33,651 bases of DNA from an uncultured Clostridia bacterium. GTDB taxonomy: Bacteria; Bacillota; Clostridia; UBA1381. Positions 22,607-30,614 of the stretch are shown here, in pieces. Positions within the stretch are counted from its first letter, which is position 1; every line of letters begins with the position of its first letter. The DNA lies in the NCBI GenBank assembly GCA_944392335.1, contig CALXWJ010000053.1, positions 1 through 33,651 of the forward strand, written 5' to 3'. The position numbers and the translations under genes were made by a program. Below the pieces are notes generated by a model. The model saw only the letters and a list, made by a program, of their open reading frames with translations. It did not search any database and was not told the origin of the DNA.

Positions 22607-23437
22607 TTATAAGCGATTAGCTTTATCTTTCATTTCTTTGGCGGTGGGATTGCTGTAAATAAGTGTAGTTTGAACATTACTGTGTCCAGCCTGATTTGCC
22701 ACCTCATGAATAGAATATCCGTTTTCCAGTGCATTCGAACAAAAATAGTGCCGCAGTGTTTTTGGTGTAATAGAATCCGAATATTTGTTAAATATCTGAT
22801 TGATACGGGATGGTGTCAGTTTTTCTTTTTGGCGGCTTACAAACAAATATGGACTTTCTGAATTTCGTTCTTTCAAGTATTCACGAATTGCATGGACGAC
22901 CTTATCATTTATATACACTATTCTCTGCTTGCTGCCTTTGCCTATTATCCGGATTTCTTTTGATATAAGGTCTACTTGATCCAGTCTGAGAGAAATGCAC
23001 TCACTTCGTCTAATACCTGTATAAACATAAAGTGTAACAATCGCATAATCTCTTTTGCTGCCAAACTCCAGCAATTTTTGTCGGAATGCTTCCACATCTT
23101 TCTTCTCCACTGTACATGGACTGGCATACTGGATCTGGATTTTCATAAAATCACTGTCCAATACTGCCGGCTCTGCTTGGTACTCATTCTCCAATAAATA
23201 AGCGTTTAAAGTTTTAAGTGAAGAAATATGGTTATTTACTGTTCGAGGATCGTATTGTTTAATGTTACGCATGTATGAGATATATTCCAATACATTCGCG
23301 CGGTACAGCCGAGCTGGTTCTTCGCCAAAACTATCAAGGCACCACTTGAAAAATAAGCTGACATTTCTGCAATATGTTTTGACAGTGTTTTCGGATTTGC
23401 CGCTTTCTTTTAAATAGTCACAAAATTTCTCTATCAT
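22607..23437 (-). CDS. Tyrosine recombinase / integrase (XerC/D-like)
   Basis: A 276-aa site-specific recombinase. An N-terminal SAM-like DNA-binding domain spans about 1-95 and the catalytic domain about 108-276. Active-site residues are Arg143 (G-I-R-R-S-E), Lys167 (G-K-G-S-K-Q-R), Arg229 (T-L-R-H), His252 (A-G-H-S-N) and nucleophile Tyr261 (T-L-I-Y-S). The first His of the usual H-x-x-R is replaced by Lys226, a variation found in some family members. The frame is intact. There are no other phage or conjugation genes nearby, and its upstream region holds repeated sequences that may be its sites or operators. Confidence 0.93.
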   Translation of the reverse strand: MIEKFCDYLKESGKSENTVKTYCRNVSLFFKWCLDSFGEEPARLYRANVLEYISYMRNIKQYDPRTVNNHISSLKTLNAYLLENEYQAEPAVLDSDFMKIQIQYASPCTVEKKDVEAFRQKLLEFGSKRDYAIVTLYVYTGIRRSECISLRLDQVDLISKEIRIIGKGSKQRIVYINDKVVHAIREYLKERNSESPYLFVSRQKEKLTPSRINQIFNKYSDSITPKTLRHYFCSNALENGYSIHEVANQAGHSNVQTTLIYSNPTAKEMKDKANRL

Positions 23438-23504
23438 TTTTTATCTCTTCCTCCTATCTTCTTTATTATAATTACACCGGAAGAAAAGATGATCTGCAAC
23501 AAAA

Positions 23505-23615
23505 TAATTGTGTTTAACTCATTTTTTATATTTGTATATATAATTGTGTTTAACTCAACTGGGTTATGAGTATTAAAAAAAGACGGCAGTTAAACACAAT
23601 TAACATTATGTTTAA
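23505..23615. repeat. Direct and inverted repeats upstream of the recombinase
   Basis: TAATTGTGTTTAACTCA occurs twice in the same orientation, at 23505-23521 and 23541-23557 (17/17 identical, 36 bp apart). Its reverse complement AGTTAAACACAATTA occurs at 23588-23602 (15/15). ATTATGTTTAA at 23605-23615 is a 10/11 match in the first orientation and forms an inverted pair with the third copy around a 4-bp centre. These could be recombinase-binding sites, an attachment site, the ends of a small invertible segment, or operators. Confidence 0.75.
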
Positions 23616-23657
23616 TAGTTTAAGTTTTATTTTTTTGCATTAATATATACAATTCAC

Positions 23658-23676
23658 AAGTTTTAAGTAGAACTTG
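23658..23676. repeat. Inverted repeat overlapping the -35 of the GPP34 promoter
   Basis: CAAGTT (23658-23663) and AACTTG (23671-23676) around TTAAGTAG. The right arm enters the TTGACA element, so bound protein could affect polymerase entry. The arms are short and the call is tentative. Confidence 0.4.
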
Positions 23677-23702
23677 ACAATATAACAGAAATGTGATATA
23701 TT
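23674..23702 (+). promoter_or_regulatory. Promoter of the GPP34-MerR-RR-HK operon with a dyad in the spacer
   Basis: TTGACA (23674-23679), 17 bases, TATATT (23697-23702) with an extended -10 TGA just before it. Between the two boxes sits a dyad, ATATAACA (23680-23687), GAAA, TGTGATAT (23692-23699), with 7 of 8 pairs. Its core TAACA-N4-TGTGA is one base off the BceR-type TNACA-N4-TGTAA. The place between -35 and -10 is also where MerR proteins bind, and both a MerR and a response regulator are encoded in the operon. Confidence 0.8.
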
Positions 23703-23710
23703 TATATCGT

Positions 23711-23738
23711 AAGTAGTAAGTAATAAGTAGGAAGTATT
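23711..23738 (+). repeat. Four tandem heptad repeats AAGTANN at the transcript start
   Basis: AAGTAGT, AAGTAAT, AAGTAGG and AAGTATT run without gaps from 23711 to 23738, starting just after the predicted start site and ending 14 bases before the AGGAGG ribosome site. Seven-base periodic repeats may bind a regulator in an array; no known site is matched. Confidence 0.65.
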
Positions 23739-23764
23739 TAAAATAAATTTTTAGGAGGTTTATC

Positions 23765-24415
23765 ATGATTAATTTATCACTTTCGCAGGAATATTTGATG
23801 TGTGCACTAAATGATAAAGGTAAAATACCAACCTTCAACCTTGAACGGGTTATTGCCGTTGCCGCGTCCGCAGTTGCAGAACTTATGATGGACGATATCG
23901 TTGTTTCGGATGGGAAAAAGCTGTCTGTAAAAAAAGTTTTACCGGCAGAAAAAAGTTATCTTAACCCCGTTTATAATTTTATCGAGAAAAAAGAGCATGT
24001 TGGATTCAGAACAGTGGTAGAACATTTTTCCTTTACATTGTCAAGCAAAAATATTGATGAATTATTTGATTCAATAGGCAATTCCCTTGTTCTGGCAGGC
24101 TGTGCACAAAAAGAAAAAAGCGGGATGCTCGGCAATAAAAATGCATATATACCCGATTTAAAAACTGTTGACAATATTATTCAAAACATCCGTGCGGAAA
24201 TTTTAGAAGAGGGAGAATTGACTGAAGATATCGCTGCTCTGACAGCGATTCTGGACAAGACGGGAGAGCTTATGAAGTACTTTTCTTCATATGAAAAAAA
24301 GACTGTAAAACAGCGTCTGAAGGAAATTAAGAATAACCCGGAAAATAAAGAAATTGCGAAAGTAATCAATTATGTAGAGGAACTTATGGTGGTTATTATC
24401 GTTTCGGCTACCTGA
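23765..24415 (+). CDS. GPP34 (GOLPH3-like) family protein
   Basis: A 216-aa soluble, mostly helical protein. The start L-S-L-S-Q-E-Y-L-M-C-A-L-N-D-K-G-K-I-P, the helix A-A-S-A-V-A-E-L-M-M-D-D-I-V-V and the general length match the GPP34 family. Its eukaryotic member GOLPH3 binds phosphoinositide on Golgi membranes; bacterial members are common in actinobacteria and some Bacillota, with little known of their role. Here it is the first gene after a strong promoter and is followed by MerR, a two-component pair and an ABC exporter, so a membrane or stress role is plausible. The family call is by eye, at fair confidence. Confidence 0.75.
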   Translation: MINLSLSQEYLMCALNDKGKIPTFNLERVIAVAASAVAELMMDDIVVSDGKKLSVKKVLPAEKSYLNPVYNFIEKKEHVGFRTVVEHFSFTLSSKNIDELFDSIGNSLVLAGCAQKEKSGMLGNKNAYIPDLKTVDNIIQNIRAEILEEGELTEDIAALTAILDKTGELMKYFSSYEKKTVKQRLKEIKNNPENKEIAKVINYVEELMVVIIVSAT

Positions 24416-24433
24416 TAAAGGAGAGAGAAAATT

Positions 24434-24721
24434 ATGTCAAGACAAAGAAGTATGGCAGCCATTTTATCCTCTGACTTTGTGACGATCGGCGAATTGGTGC
24501 GTCTTACCGAAACACGGTACAGCACGCTGAAATTTTATACAGAGGAGGGCTTTTTGCCATTTGAGCAGGAGGATCAAAGGCTAACACGACGGTATCCGAG
24601 AGAAGAAACTGTGAAAAGAATCGAATATATAAAAAAATTAAGAGAAAACGGAAAAACCATTCCCCAAATAAAGGAGATATTAAAACAGGACGGCAATACA
24701 AAGGGCGGTGAGACAAAATGA
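24434..24721 (+). CDS. MerR-type HTH regulator, short
   Basis: A 95-aa protein with a MerR-like winged helix: F-V-T-I-G-E-L-V-R-L-T-E-T-R-Y-S-T-L-K-F-Y-T-E-E-G-F-L-P (about 15-42), then R-R-Y-P-R-E-E-T-V-K-R-I-E-Y-I-K-K-L-R-E-N-G. It ends soon after the DNA-binding part, with no long effector domain, so it may act as a small dimer or with a partner. It overlaps the response regulator gene by 4 bases (ATGA, 24718-24721). A possible target is the dyad in the operon promoter. Confidence 0.88.
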   Translation: MSRQRSMAAILSSDFVTIGELVRLTETRYSTLKFYTEEGFLPFEQEDQRLTRRYPREETVKRIEYIKKLRENGKTIPQIKEILKQDGNTKGGETK

Positions 24722-25404
24722 AACGCATCTTTTTTGTGGAAGACGATCAAAGCCTGATAAACGGATTGTCCTTTGCATTGAAAAAGCAGGGATATGATAC
24801 GGACATCGCCCGAACAAAACAGGAGGCAGAAATGCTTTGGACAGAGGATAAATACAATCTGGCAATTCTTGATGTATCTTTGCCCGATGGTTCAGGCTAT
24901 GAGGTTTGCAAAAAAATCCGCAGAACATCTAAAATTCCGATCATGTTTTTAACAGCAGCTGATGAGGAAACGGATATTATTATGGGACTTGATATAGGCG
25001 GCGATGATTATATAACAAAGCCTTTTAAATTAGCCGTGCTGATGTCAAGAATCAATGCGCTTCTCCGGAGAAGCAGTAATTTTAATCAGGAAGATGCGGA
25101 GCTTGCCTCAAATGGTATAACGGTAAAGCTTTTAAAGGGCAAGGTATATAAAAACGGCTCACCAATTGAGCTGACTGCGAGCGAATATAAACTTTTATGT
25201 ATGTTTATGGAAAGTCCCAATATCGTTTTATCGGCGGAACAGATTTTAGGCAGATTGTGGGACTGCGATGAAAATTATGTGGATAACAATACGCTTACCG
25301 TATATATTCGAAGACTGCGCACAAAGATTGAAGATGATCCGGGTAACCCTAAGATGATATTGACGGTTCGTGGGATGGGATATAAATGGAATACAGGTGT
25401 ATAA
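24718..25404 (+). CDS. OmpR/PhoB-type response regulator
   Basis: A 228-aa regulator. The receiver domain has E-D-D near residue 8, phosphoacceptor Asp52 in L-D-V-S-L-P-D-G, and the conserved Lys in Y-I-T-K-P-F near 101. The winged-helix domain (about 130-226) shows L-T-A-S-E-Y-K-L-L and V-D-N-N-T-L-T-V-Y-I-R-R-L-R. It starts inside the MerR stop and ends 1 base before the kinase start, so MerR, regulator and kinase are tightly coupled. It likely drives the ABC genes through the palindrome at 26428-26445. Confidence 0.95.
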   Translation: MKRIFFVEDDQSLINGLSFALKKQGYDTDIARTKQEAEMLWTEDKYNLAILDVSLPDGSGYEVCKKIRRTSKIPIMFLTAADEETDIIMGLDIGGDDYITKPFKLAVLMSRINALLRRSSNFNQEDAELASNGITVKLLKGKVYKNGSPIELTASEYKLLCMFMESPNIVLSAEQILGRLWDCDENYVDNNTLTVYIRRLRTKIEDDPGNPKMILTVRGMGYKWNTGV

Positions 25405-25405
25405 A

Positions 25406-26443
25406 ATGAAAATAATAGATACGAAACAAAATAAAATCTGTTTTTGTGTAATGCTTGGGTTTGCTGCACTTTTTGTTATCATATCTGCTTTGTTTTTGTA
25501 TTTTAAACTGCCGAATGCTGCGGTATATATTTTCATATCCGCATTGTGTATGGCGCTGGTATTCTTAAGTGTATGGCTCTTTTATTTTAAGGCACAGAAT
25601 AAAATCATTGAGAATGCGGCAGGGAAAATCAGGGCATTTACAGCAGGCGACACAAACATCCGTATTGAATGCGAAAAAGAAGGAGAGCTGTATAAGCTGT
25701 TTCATGAGATAAATTCTTTGGCTTCCATACTGAACGCACATGCAGAAAATGAGCTTTTATCAAAGCAGTTTTTAAAAGATACCATATCCGACATATCACA
25801 CCAGTTAAAAACGCCGCTGACGGCTCTTAATATATACAACGGTCTTTTGCAGAATGAATCAAATGATAAGACGGAGATAAAAGAGCTTACCGACCTGACA
25901 GAGCAGGAGCTTGACCGGATAGAAACGCTAGTAAAAAATCTTTTGAAAGTAACTAAATTCGACGCAAAAACGATTGTGCTGAATAAAACGACAGAAAATG
26001 TATCGGATTTGATGCTCCAAGTCAAAAAACATTTTGATTTTCGAGCCAAGCAGGAAGAAAAGAAAATAATATTAGATGGTGATAATTCCATACTTTTGCC
26101 ATGCGACCGAGACTGGATTTTGGAGGCGGTCGATAATATAGTGAAAAATGCCCTTGACCATACAGATAAAGGCGACATGATCCGTATAGAATGGAAACAG
26201 TTTGCGTCTGTTATTCAAATTGTAATTAAAGACAATGGCAATGGGATTCACCCGGAGGATTTGCCGCACATCTTCAAACGTTTTTACAGGAGCCGTTTTT
26301 CTCAGGATACGCAGGGGATCGGTTTGGGATTACCGCTTGCTAAATTGATTGTTGAAGCGCATAACGGAACAATCGAGGTTGACAGCAAGCTTGGCATAGA
26401 AACCGTATTTACGTTAAATTTTTTAATTCCTACAAAATTGTAG
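25406..26443 (+). CDS. Sensor histidine kinase with a minimal sensing region
   Basis: A 345-aa kinase. Two membrane helices (about 11-33 and 38-61) are joined by a very short loop (F-K-L-P-N), so there is no sizeable outside sensor; this suggests intramembrane or transporter-linked sensing. A HAMP-like linker leads to His132 (I-S-H-Q-L-K-T-P). The ATPase domain has N-A-L-D-H-T (N box), D-N-G-N-G-I-H-P-E-D (G1) and G-I-G-L-G-L-P-L (G2). ATG 25406 follows AGGTG at 25395-25399. Its stop codon lies within the operator of the downstream transporter genes. Confidence 0.94.
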   Translation: MKIIDTKQNKICFCVMLGFAALFVIISALFLYFKLPNAAVYIFISALCMALVFLSVWLFYFKAQNKIIENAAGKIRAFTAGDTNIRIECEKEGELYKLFHEINSLASILNAHAENELLSKQFLKDTISDISHQLKTPLTALNIYNGLLQNESNDKTEIKELTDLTEQELDRIETLVKNLLKVTKFDAKTIVLNKTTENVSDLMLQVKKHFDFRAKQEEKKIILDGDNSILLPCDRDWILEAVDNIVKNALDHTDKGDMIRIEWKQFASVIQIVIKDNGNGIHPEDLPHIFKRFYRSRFSQDTQGIGLGLPLAKLIVEAHNGTIEVDSKLGIETVFTLNFLIPTKL

Positions 26444-26445
26444 GA
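26428..26445. promoter_or_regulatory. TACA-N4-TGTA operator before the second ABC transporter
   Basis: TCCTACA (26428-26434), AAAT, TGTAGGA (26439-26445): seven perfect pairs. The layout equals the first Bce-type operator (TACA-N4-TGTA at the kinase stop codon), and a further half-site TGTAGG lies at 26461-26466, 22 bp after the first. Probable target of the response regulator encoded upstream. A -10 such as TATTGT (26477-26482) follows but is weak. Confidence 0.7.
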
Positions 26446-26514
26446 TAAAATTCATCTTGCTGTAGGGTTTGTGTGATATTGTATAGGTATCATAGAGAAA
26501 GGAATTATGAAGTT

Positions 26515-27198
26515 ATGGATTTATTGGAAGTAAAATCACTGTATAAAACCTACGGCAGTGGCGAAACAGCTGTAAAAGCATTAAAAGATGTTAGCTTTTC
26601 CGTCCCCAAAGGCGAGTTTGTTGCTGTGGTTGGAGAATCAGGAAGCGGAAAATCTACGCTTTTAAATATGATAGGAGCACTGGACACCCCTACATCAGGC
26701 AAAGTTTTTATTGACGGAAAAGACATTTTTACCATGAAAGACAGCAAGCTGACGATTTTCCGGCGCAGAAATATCGGATTTGTTTTTCAGTCATTTAATC
26801 TGATTCCGGAGCTTACTGTGGAACAAAATATTATATTCCCTGTCCTTTTGGATTATAAAAAACCCGATACAAATTATCTTGAGGAGTTGCTTACGGTTTT
26901 AAATTTAAAAGAACGCCGTAACCATTTACCAAATCAGCTAAGCGGTGGGCAGCAGCAAAGAGTCGCTATAGGGCGCGCATTGATGACTCGCCCCACACTG
27001 ATATTAGCTGACGAGCCTACCGGAAATCTTGATACGCAAAACAGCAGTGAGGTAATTGCGCTGTTAAAAGAAGCTTCAAAAAAGTATGAGCAGACAATTA
27101 TCATGATTACGCATAACCGTTCGATTGCGCAGACAGCCGACCGCATATTGCAGATTTCGGACGGAGTGCTTACCGATTTCGGGAGGTGTCGGGAATGA
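26515..27198 (+). CDS. ABC transporter ATP-binding protein (MacB/LolD type)
   Basis: A 227-aa ATPase subunit. Walker [10 protein letters not shown] is at 40-48, Q-loop Q92 in F-V-F-Q-S, signature L-S-G-G-Q at 142-146, Walker B L-I-L-A-D-E at 162-167, and the switch His in M-I-T-H-N near 200. ATG 26515 lies 11 bases after AAAGGA (26498-26503), a little far; ATG 26507 is out of frame and opens only eight codons. It overlaps the permease gene by 4 bases (ATGA, 27195-27198). It belongs to the group that powers FtsX-like permeases for peptides, lipoproteins or antibiotics. Confidence 0.95.
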   Translation: MDLLEVKSLYKTYGSGETAVKALKDVSFSVPKGEFVAVVGESGSGKSTLLNMIGALDTPTSGKVFIDGKDIFTMKDSKLTIFRRRNIGFVFQSFNLIPELTVEQNIIFPVLLDYKKPDTNYLEELLTVLNLKERRNHLPNQLSGGQQQRVAIGRALMTRPTLILADEPTGNLDTQNSSEVIALLKEASKKYEQTIIMITHNRSIAQTADRILQISDGVLTDFGRCRE

Positions 27199-29516
27199 GA
27201 AGTTATTTAAGCCTTATCCCGATTTCCGCAAAAATCCATAAGCGACAAAACCGTATGACGCTACTGTGTATCATTATCGCGGTCTTTCTGGTAACTGCTG
27301 TTTTTTCCATGGCAGATATGGCGGTAAGAATGGAGATGGAGCGATCAAAACAAAAGCAGGGCAACTGGCATATTATGCTGAATGGTGTACCTGAAGGAAC
27401 AGTAGAAAAAATTCTTGAACGCAAAGACATCGTATTATCTTCTCATTATAATACTATCAATTATAAAATCAATGAAGATTACTATATCGACGGTAAAAGA
27501 ACGGCAATCTGCGGTGCAGACTCCAATATTACCGAAATTATAGGTGGATTCACAGAGGGACGTTATCCACAGAATAGTCATGAAACAGTGCTGACCGCAA
27601 ATGCCAAAACCTATTTTGGAATCGGTATCGGGGATGAAATCACCTTAAATATGCCAAAAGGCGATAAGGTTTACGTGGTTACCGGTTTTAATGATGATAT
27701 ATCCAAGGTTATGTATTACGACTCTGTGGTTGCGTTTGTCAATATGGAGGCATTTGATGAAATAACAAGGGAGCAGACCTCAGACAGTGCAGAATACGTC
27801 ACCTATATCCGATTTTCAGACAACACAGATATTAGGAAAGCAGTTTCACAGATTAAGGAACAATATGGCTTAACGGATGAACAAATAGGACAGAATACTG
27901 CTATTTTAGGTTTGCTCGGTTACAGCGATAATTCGTATGTACTCGGCTTGTATCTTGTGGCGGCAGTTCTGTTTGTTCTGATACTAACAGCCGGAGTATT
28001 TATGATTGCTGGCAGTATCAATACCAACGTGGCAGAGCGATCAAGATTTTTCGGTATGCTTAGGTGTACGGGCGCAAGCAAAGCGCAGATTAAAAGGTTT
28101 GTAAGGCTTGAGGCATTAAACTGGTGTAAGACAGCAATCCCTGTCGGCGTTATACTCGGTATTGTGATTACATGGGGGCTATGCGGTATACTTCGTATTG
28201 TAAGCAGTGAGTTTTCATATATCCCTGTGTTCGGAGTAAGCGTTATAGGAATTGTATGCGGAATTATTGTAGGAATACTAACCGTATTGATTGCTGCACA
28301 GTCGCCGGCAAACCGTGCCGCAAAGGTTTCACCGATTGCTGCGGTATCAGGCAGCGTAGAAAATATGAAACGGGTACGTCATGCGGCTAATACAAAATTT
28401 ACAAAGATAGATACAGCACTCGGTATACATCATGCTGTCTCGGCAAAGAAAAATATGTTTCTTATGACAGGTTCCTTTGCCTTGAGTATCATACTGTTTT
28501 TAAGCTTTTCCATTGTAGTAGACTGGGTAAATCATGCTCTAAATCCGCTAAGGCCATACGCACCGGATTTTTCGGTTCTGAGCGCTGACCGTTCTTGTTC
28601 AGTAAATCGTGATTTTGCTGAAGAAATCGGCAAAATTACCGGAGTGAAAAATGTGTTTGGCAGAATGTATCAGAATATCCCGGCAACGATTAATGATACT
28701 ATTGGCAGCATTGATCTGATCTCATATGAAGAAAAACAGTTTAATTGGGCAAAACAAGATGTGATGAGTGGTGATTTATCAAAGGTGTATGGTGATAGTA
28801 ATTATGTTATTACAGTTTTTGATAAAAGCAATACGCTTGCTGTCGGAGATAAAATAGAGTGTGAAAATGGCACGTTAGAGGTTGCCTGCGTTCTATCAAC
28901 CAGCCCCTTTGAGACGACTGAAATACCGACAGTTATTACCTCCGAGGAAACATTTGAGAGATTAACAGGACAAAAGGATTATGCGGTTATTGATGTGCAG
29001 TTTACAAAAGATGTAACGGATGACAGCGTGAATCAGATTAGAAATTTAGCCGGAGAAGGTTTTGAATTCTCTGACCGACGGTTAAGCAATGCCGAAACAA
29101 AAAGCACCTATTGGGCGTTTTCGTTGTTTGTATATGGATTTCTTGCAGTCATCGCTCTGATTTCAGTTTTCAATATTATAAACAGCATTTCCATGAGCGT
29201 TTCGGCAAGGATTAGGCAGTACGGCGCTATGCGTGCTGTGGGAATGGATACAAAACAAGTCTCAAGAATGATTTCAGCGGAAGCCGCGACATATGCGGTG
29301 TCAGGGTGCTTTGTGGGATGTATAATCGGTTTACCGCTGCATATGTTTTTATTTGAAAAAATGATCACTAACTATTTCGGAGATGCCTGGAGTTTTCCTA
29401 TAGGTGCATTAGCTGTTATTTTGGCTCTTATGCTCATGTCATCAGCTGCGGCAGTATATAAGCCGGCTAAGCGTATTAAAAATATGGCTGTAACCGATAC
29501 AATAAATGAATTATAG
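27195..29516 (+). CDS. FtsX/MacB-type ABC transporter permease
   Basis: A 773-aa permease with two FtsX-like halves. A first helix (about 20-42) is followed by an outside MacB-type domain (to about 245) and three helices near 252-275, 303-330 and 340-370. A second helix near 415-437 is followed by another outside domain (to about 640) and three last helices near 645-668, 690-715 and 735-757. The plan differs from the one-domain Bce-type permease in this window. ATG 27195 follows GGGAGG (27181-27186) and overlaps the ATPase stop. A terminator closes the operon. The substrate is unknown, probably a membrane-active peptide by analogy. Confidence 0.94.
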   Translation: MRSYLSLIPISAKIHKRQNRMTLLCIIIAVFLVTAVFSMADMAVRMEMERSKQKQGNWHIMLNGVPEGTVEKILERKDIVLSSHYNTINYKINEDYYIDGKRTAICGADSNITEIIGGFTEGRYPQNSHETVLTANAKTYFGIGIGDEITLNMPKGDKVYVVTGFNDDISKVMYYDSVVAFVNMEAFDEITREQTSDSAEYVTYIRFSDNTDIRKAVSQIKEQYGLTDEQIGQNTAILGLLGYSDNSYVLGLYLVAAVLFVLILTAGVFMIAGSINTNVAERSRFFGMLRCTGASKAQIKRFVRLEALNWCKTAIPVGVILGIVITWGLCGILRIVSSEFSYIPVFGVSVIGIVCGIIVGILTVLIAAQSPANRAAKVSPIAAVSGSVENMKRVRHAANTKFTKIDTALGIHHAVSAKKNMFLMTGSFALSIILFLSFSIVVDWVNHALNPLRPYAPDFSVLSADRSCSVNRDFAEEIGKITGVKNVFGRMYQNIPATINDTIGSIDLISYEEKQFNWAKQDVMSGDLSKVYGDSNYVITVFDKSNTLAVGDKIECENGTLEVACVLSTSPFETTEIPTVITSEETFERLTGQKDYAVIDVQFTKDVTDDSVNQIRNLAGEGFEFSDRRLSNAETKSTYWAFSLFVYGFLAVIALISVFNIINSISMSVSARIRQYGAMRAVGMDTKQVSRMISAEAATYAVSGCFVGCIIGLPLHMFLFEKMITNYFGDAWSFPIGALAVILALMLMSSAAAVYKPAKRIKNMAVTDTINEL

Positions 29517-29525
29517 TTGACCATG

Positions 29526-29553
29526 AAAAAAGCTGCTTTCGGGCAGCTTTTTT
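29526..29553 (+). terminator. Intrinsic terminator after the FtsX-type permease
   Basis: AAAAAAGCTGC (29526-29536) pairs exactly with GCAGCTTTTTT (29543-29553) around TTTCGG. It stands between convergent genes and, being A-rich and T-rich on opposite sides, can act both ways. Confidence 0.92.
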
Positions 29554-29567
29554 AAGTAAAAACATCT

Positions 29568-30614
29568 TTAACCTTTAATAACAATATCGTGTAATCTTGT
29601 ATCTGTAATAAACCTGTTCCTTCTGGGATCTCCCTCAGCTCTATAAATCATTAGATTTTCCAAATCAAAGACCGAACTCCATACAGTTTCAAAATCAGGA
29701 TCATAGTCATACTGACACATAAATCCATATTTCCCTTTTAAAAGCTGCTGAGTAGTTTCGACTATATCATCTTTTATGTGTTTTTGAAAACTGTCTATAA
29801 CGGTTTGATATCTTTTTTCTGAATCGTAATCGTCACCGTTTGCTGCATCGTATTGTTTCATTTCACAAGATGTAAAACTGTTTACAGTACATACGATGTG
29901 GTCATTGCCACAACAAATTGGTTTACGAAGTCTTTTTGTAAATGGAGTACACTCAGCAACAACCATTTCAGCTGTTTTGTCAGCGAGCAGAATATTACAG
30001 TTAGAGGCTATCGGAAGATCATTAAGTAAAGAAATTGCAGATTTAACGCCATCGGCTTTTTCGAGCAAATATCTTACAATAAAACACGAATTAAACCCGG
30101 GCATGATTTGTTTAAGGTCCGTCATAACAAATGTCATAGCAACAGCTAATCCATGCTCGTTGAGTCCTTCTTCACCATTTATAAAAGAGGAAGTTGTAAT
30201 ATTAAATCTATTGCCATTTATCGGAGCATATATTTCGCTTTTGGAACCTTTTTTTAAATACGGCGGTAAATCGTTGTTTCGGCCATAGATGACACGTCCG
30301 TTTTTAGAATAAGCAAAAGCGGTACACCCTCTTATCTCGGCAGGGATATTCTCATCTAAATTATACATACAACAGCCCATGCACAGCATCCAGGAAGCAA
30401 ACTCTGTGTAGTCAACTTCTATTGTATCGCTTACGCCTCTTATTTCATCACATACTTCAGGAAAAAATGTATTTAATATTTTTTCGCTTTTCATTCCGTG
30501 CTCAAGCTGGAAATTATCAAGATGAATCGGAAATAAAACATTATTCCGTTTAAAAATCAATCCGCGCTTGACACCCATTTCGTAGTGATCGCCTTTTAGC
30601 CTTAAATGATACAT
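29568..30614 (-). CDS. C45-type Ntn-hydrolase (acyltransferase/amidase family)
   Basis: A 348-aa N-terminal-nucleophile hydrolase of the C45 (AAT) group, related to penicillin acyltransferase and distant to choloylglycine hydrolases. The predicted self-cleavage point is E-I-R-G-C97-T-A-F, with Cys97 as nucleophile after cleavage. G-R-N-N-D-L (about 111-116), G-E-E-G-L-N-E-H-G-L-A-V-A-M-T (about 147-161) and V-C-T-V-N-S-F (about 240) match the family core. It would cut a linear amide bond in a small molecule; the substrate is unknown. There is no signal peptide, so it acts in the cytoplasm. Its ATG overlaps the stop of the AraC-type gene (TAATG), so the two are coupled. Confidence 0.88.
   Translation of the reverse strand: MYHLRLKGDHYEMGVKRGLIFKRNNVLFPIHLDNFQLEHGMKSEKILNTFFPEVCDEIRGVSDTIEVDYTEFASWMLCMGCCMYNLDENIPAEIRGCTAFAYSKNGRVIYGRNNDLPPYLKKGSKSEIYAPINGNRFNITTSSFINGEEGLNEHGLAVAMTFVMTDLKQIMPGFNSCFIVRYLLEKADGVKSAISLLNDLPIASNCNILLADKTAEMVVAECTPFTKRLRKPICCGNDHIVCTVNSFTSCEMKQYDAANGDDYDSEKRYQTVIDSFQKHIKDDIVETTQQLLKGKYGFMCQYDYDPDFETVWSSVFDLENLMIYRAEGDPRRNRFITDTRLHDIVIKG

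Larger units (their letters stand above)
23438..23764. other. 327-bp intergenic region between divergent recombinase and GPP34 operon
   Basis: A gene-free stretch that is dense in signals. It holds a -10-like TATAAT for the recombinase (minus strand, 23470-23465, no clear -35), repeats A to D at 23505-23615, an inverted repeat at 23658-23676, a strong forward promoter at 23674-23702 with a dyad in its spacer, and four heptad repeats at 23711-23738. Confidence 0.85.

Noticed and set aside
23711-23738. Tandem heptads as the start of a CRISPR or variable-number tract
   Set aside because: Units are 7 bp without spacers, only four, and the last two bases of each differ; too short and diverged for either.
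25702-26178. 158-codon minus-strand frame inside the second kinase
   Set aside because: Fully inside a clear histidine kinase on the other strand; Ser/Phe-rich shadow with no motif.
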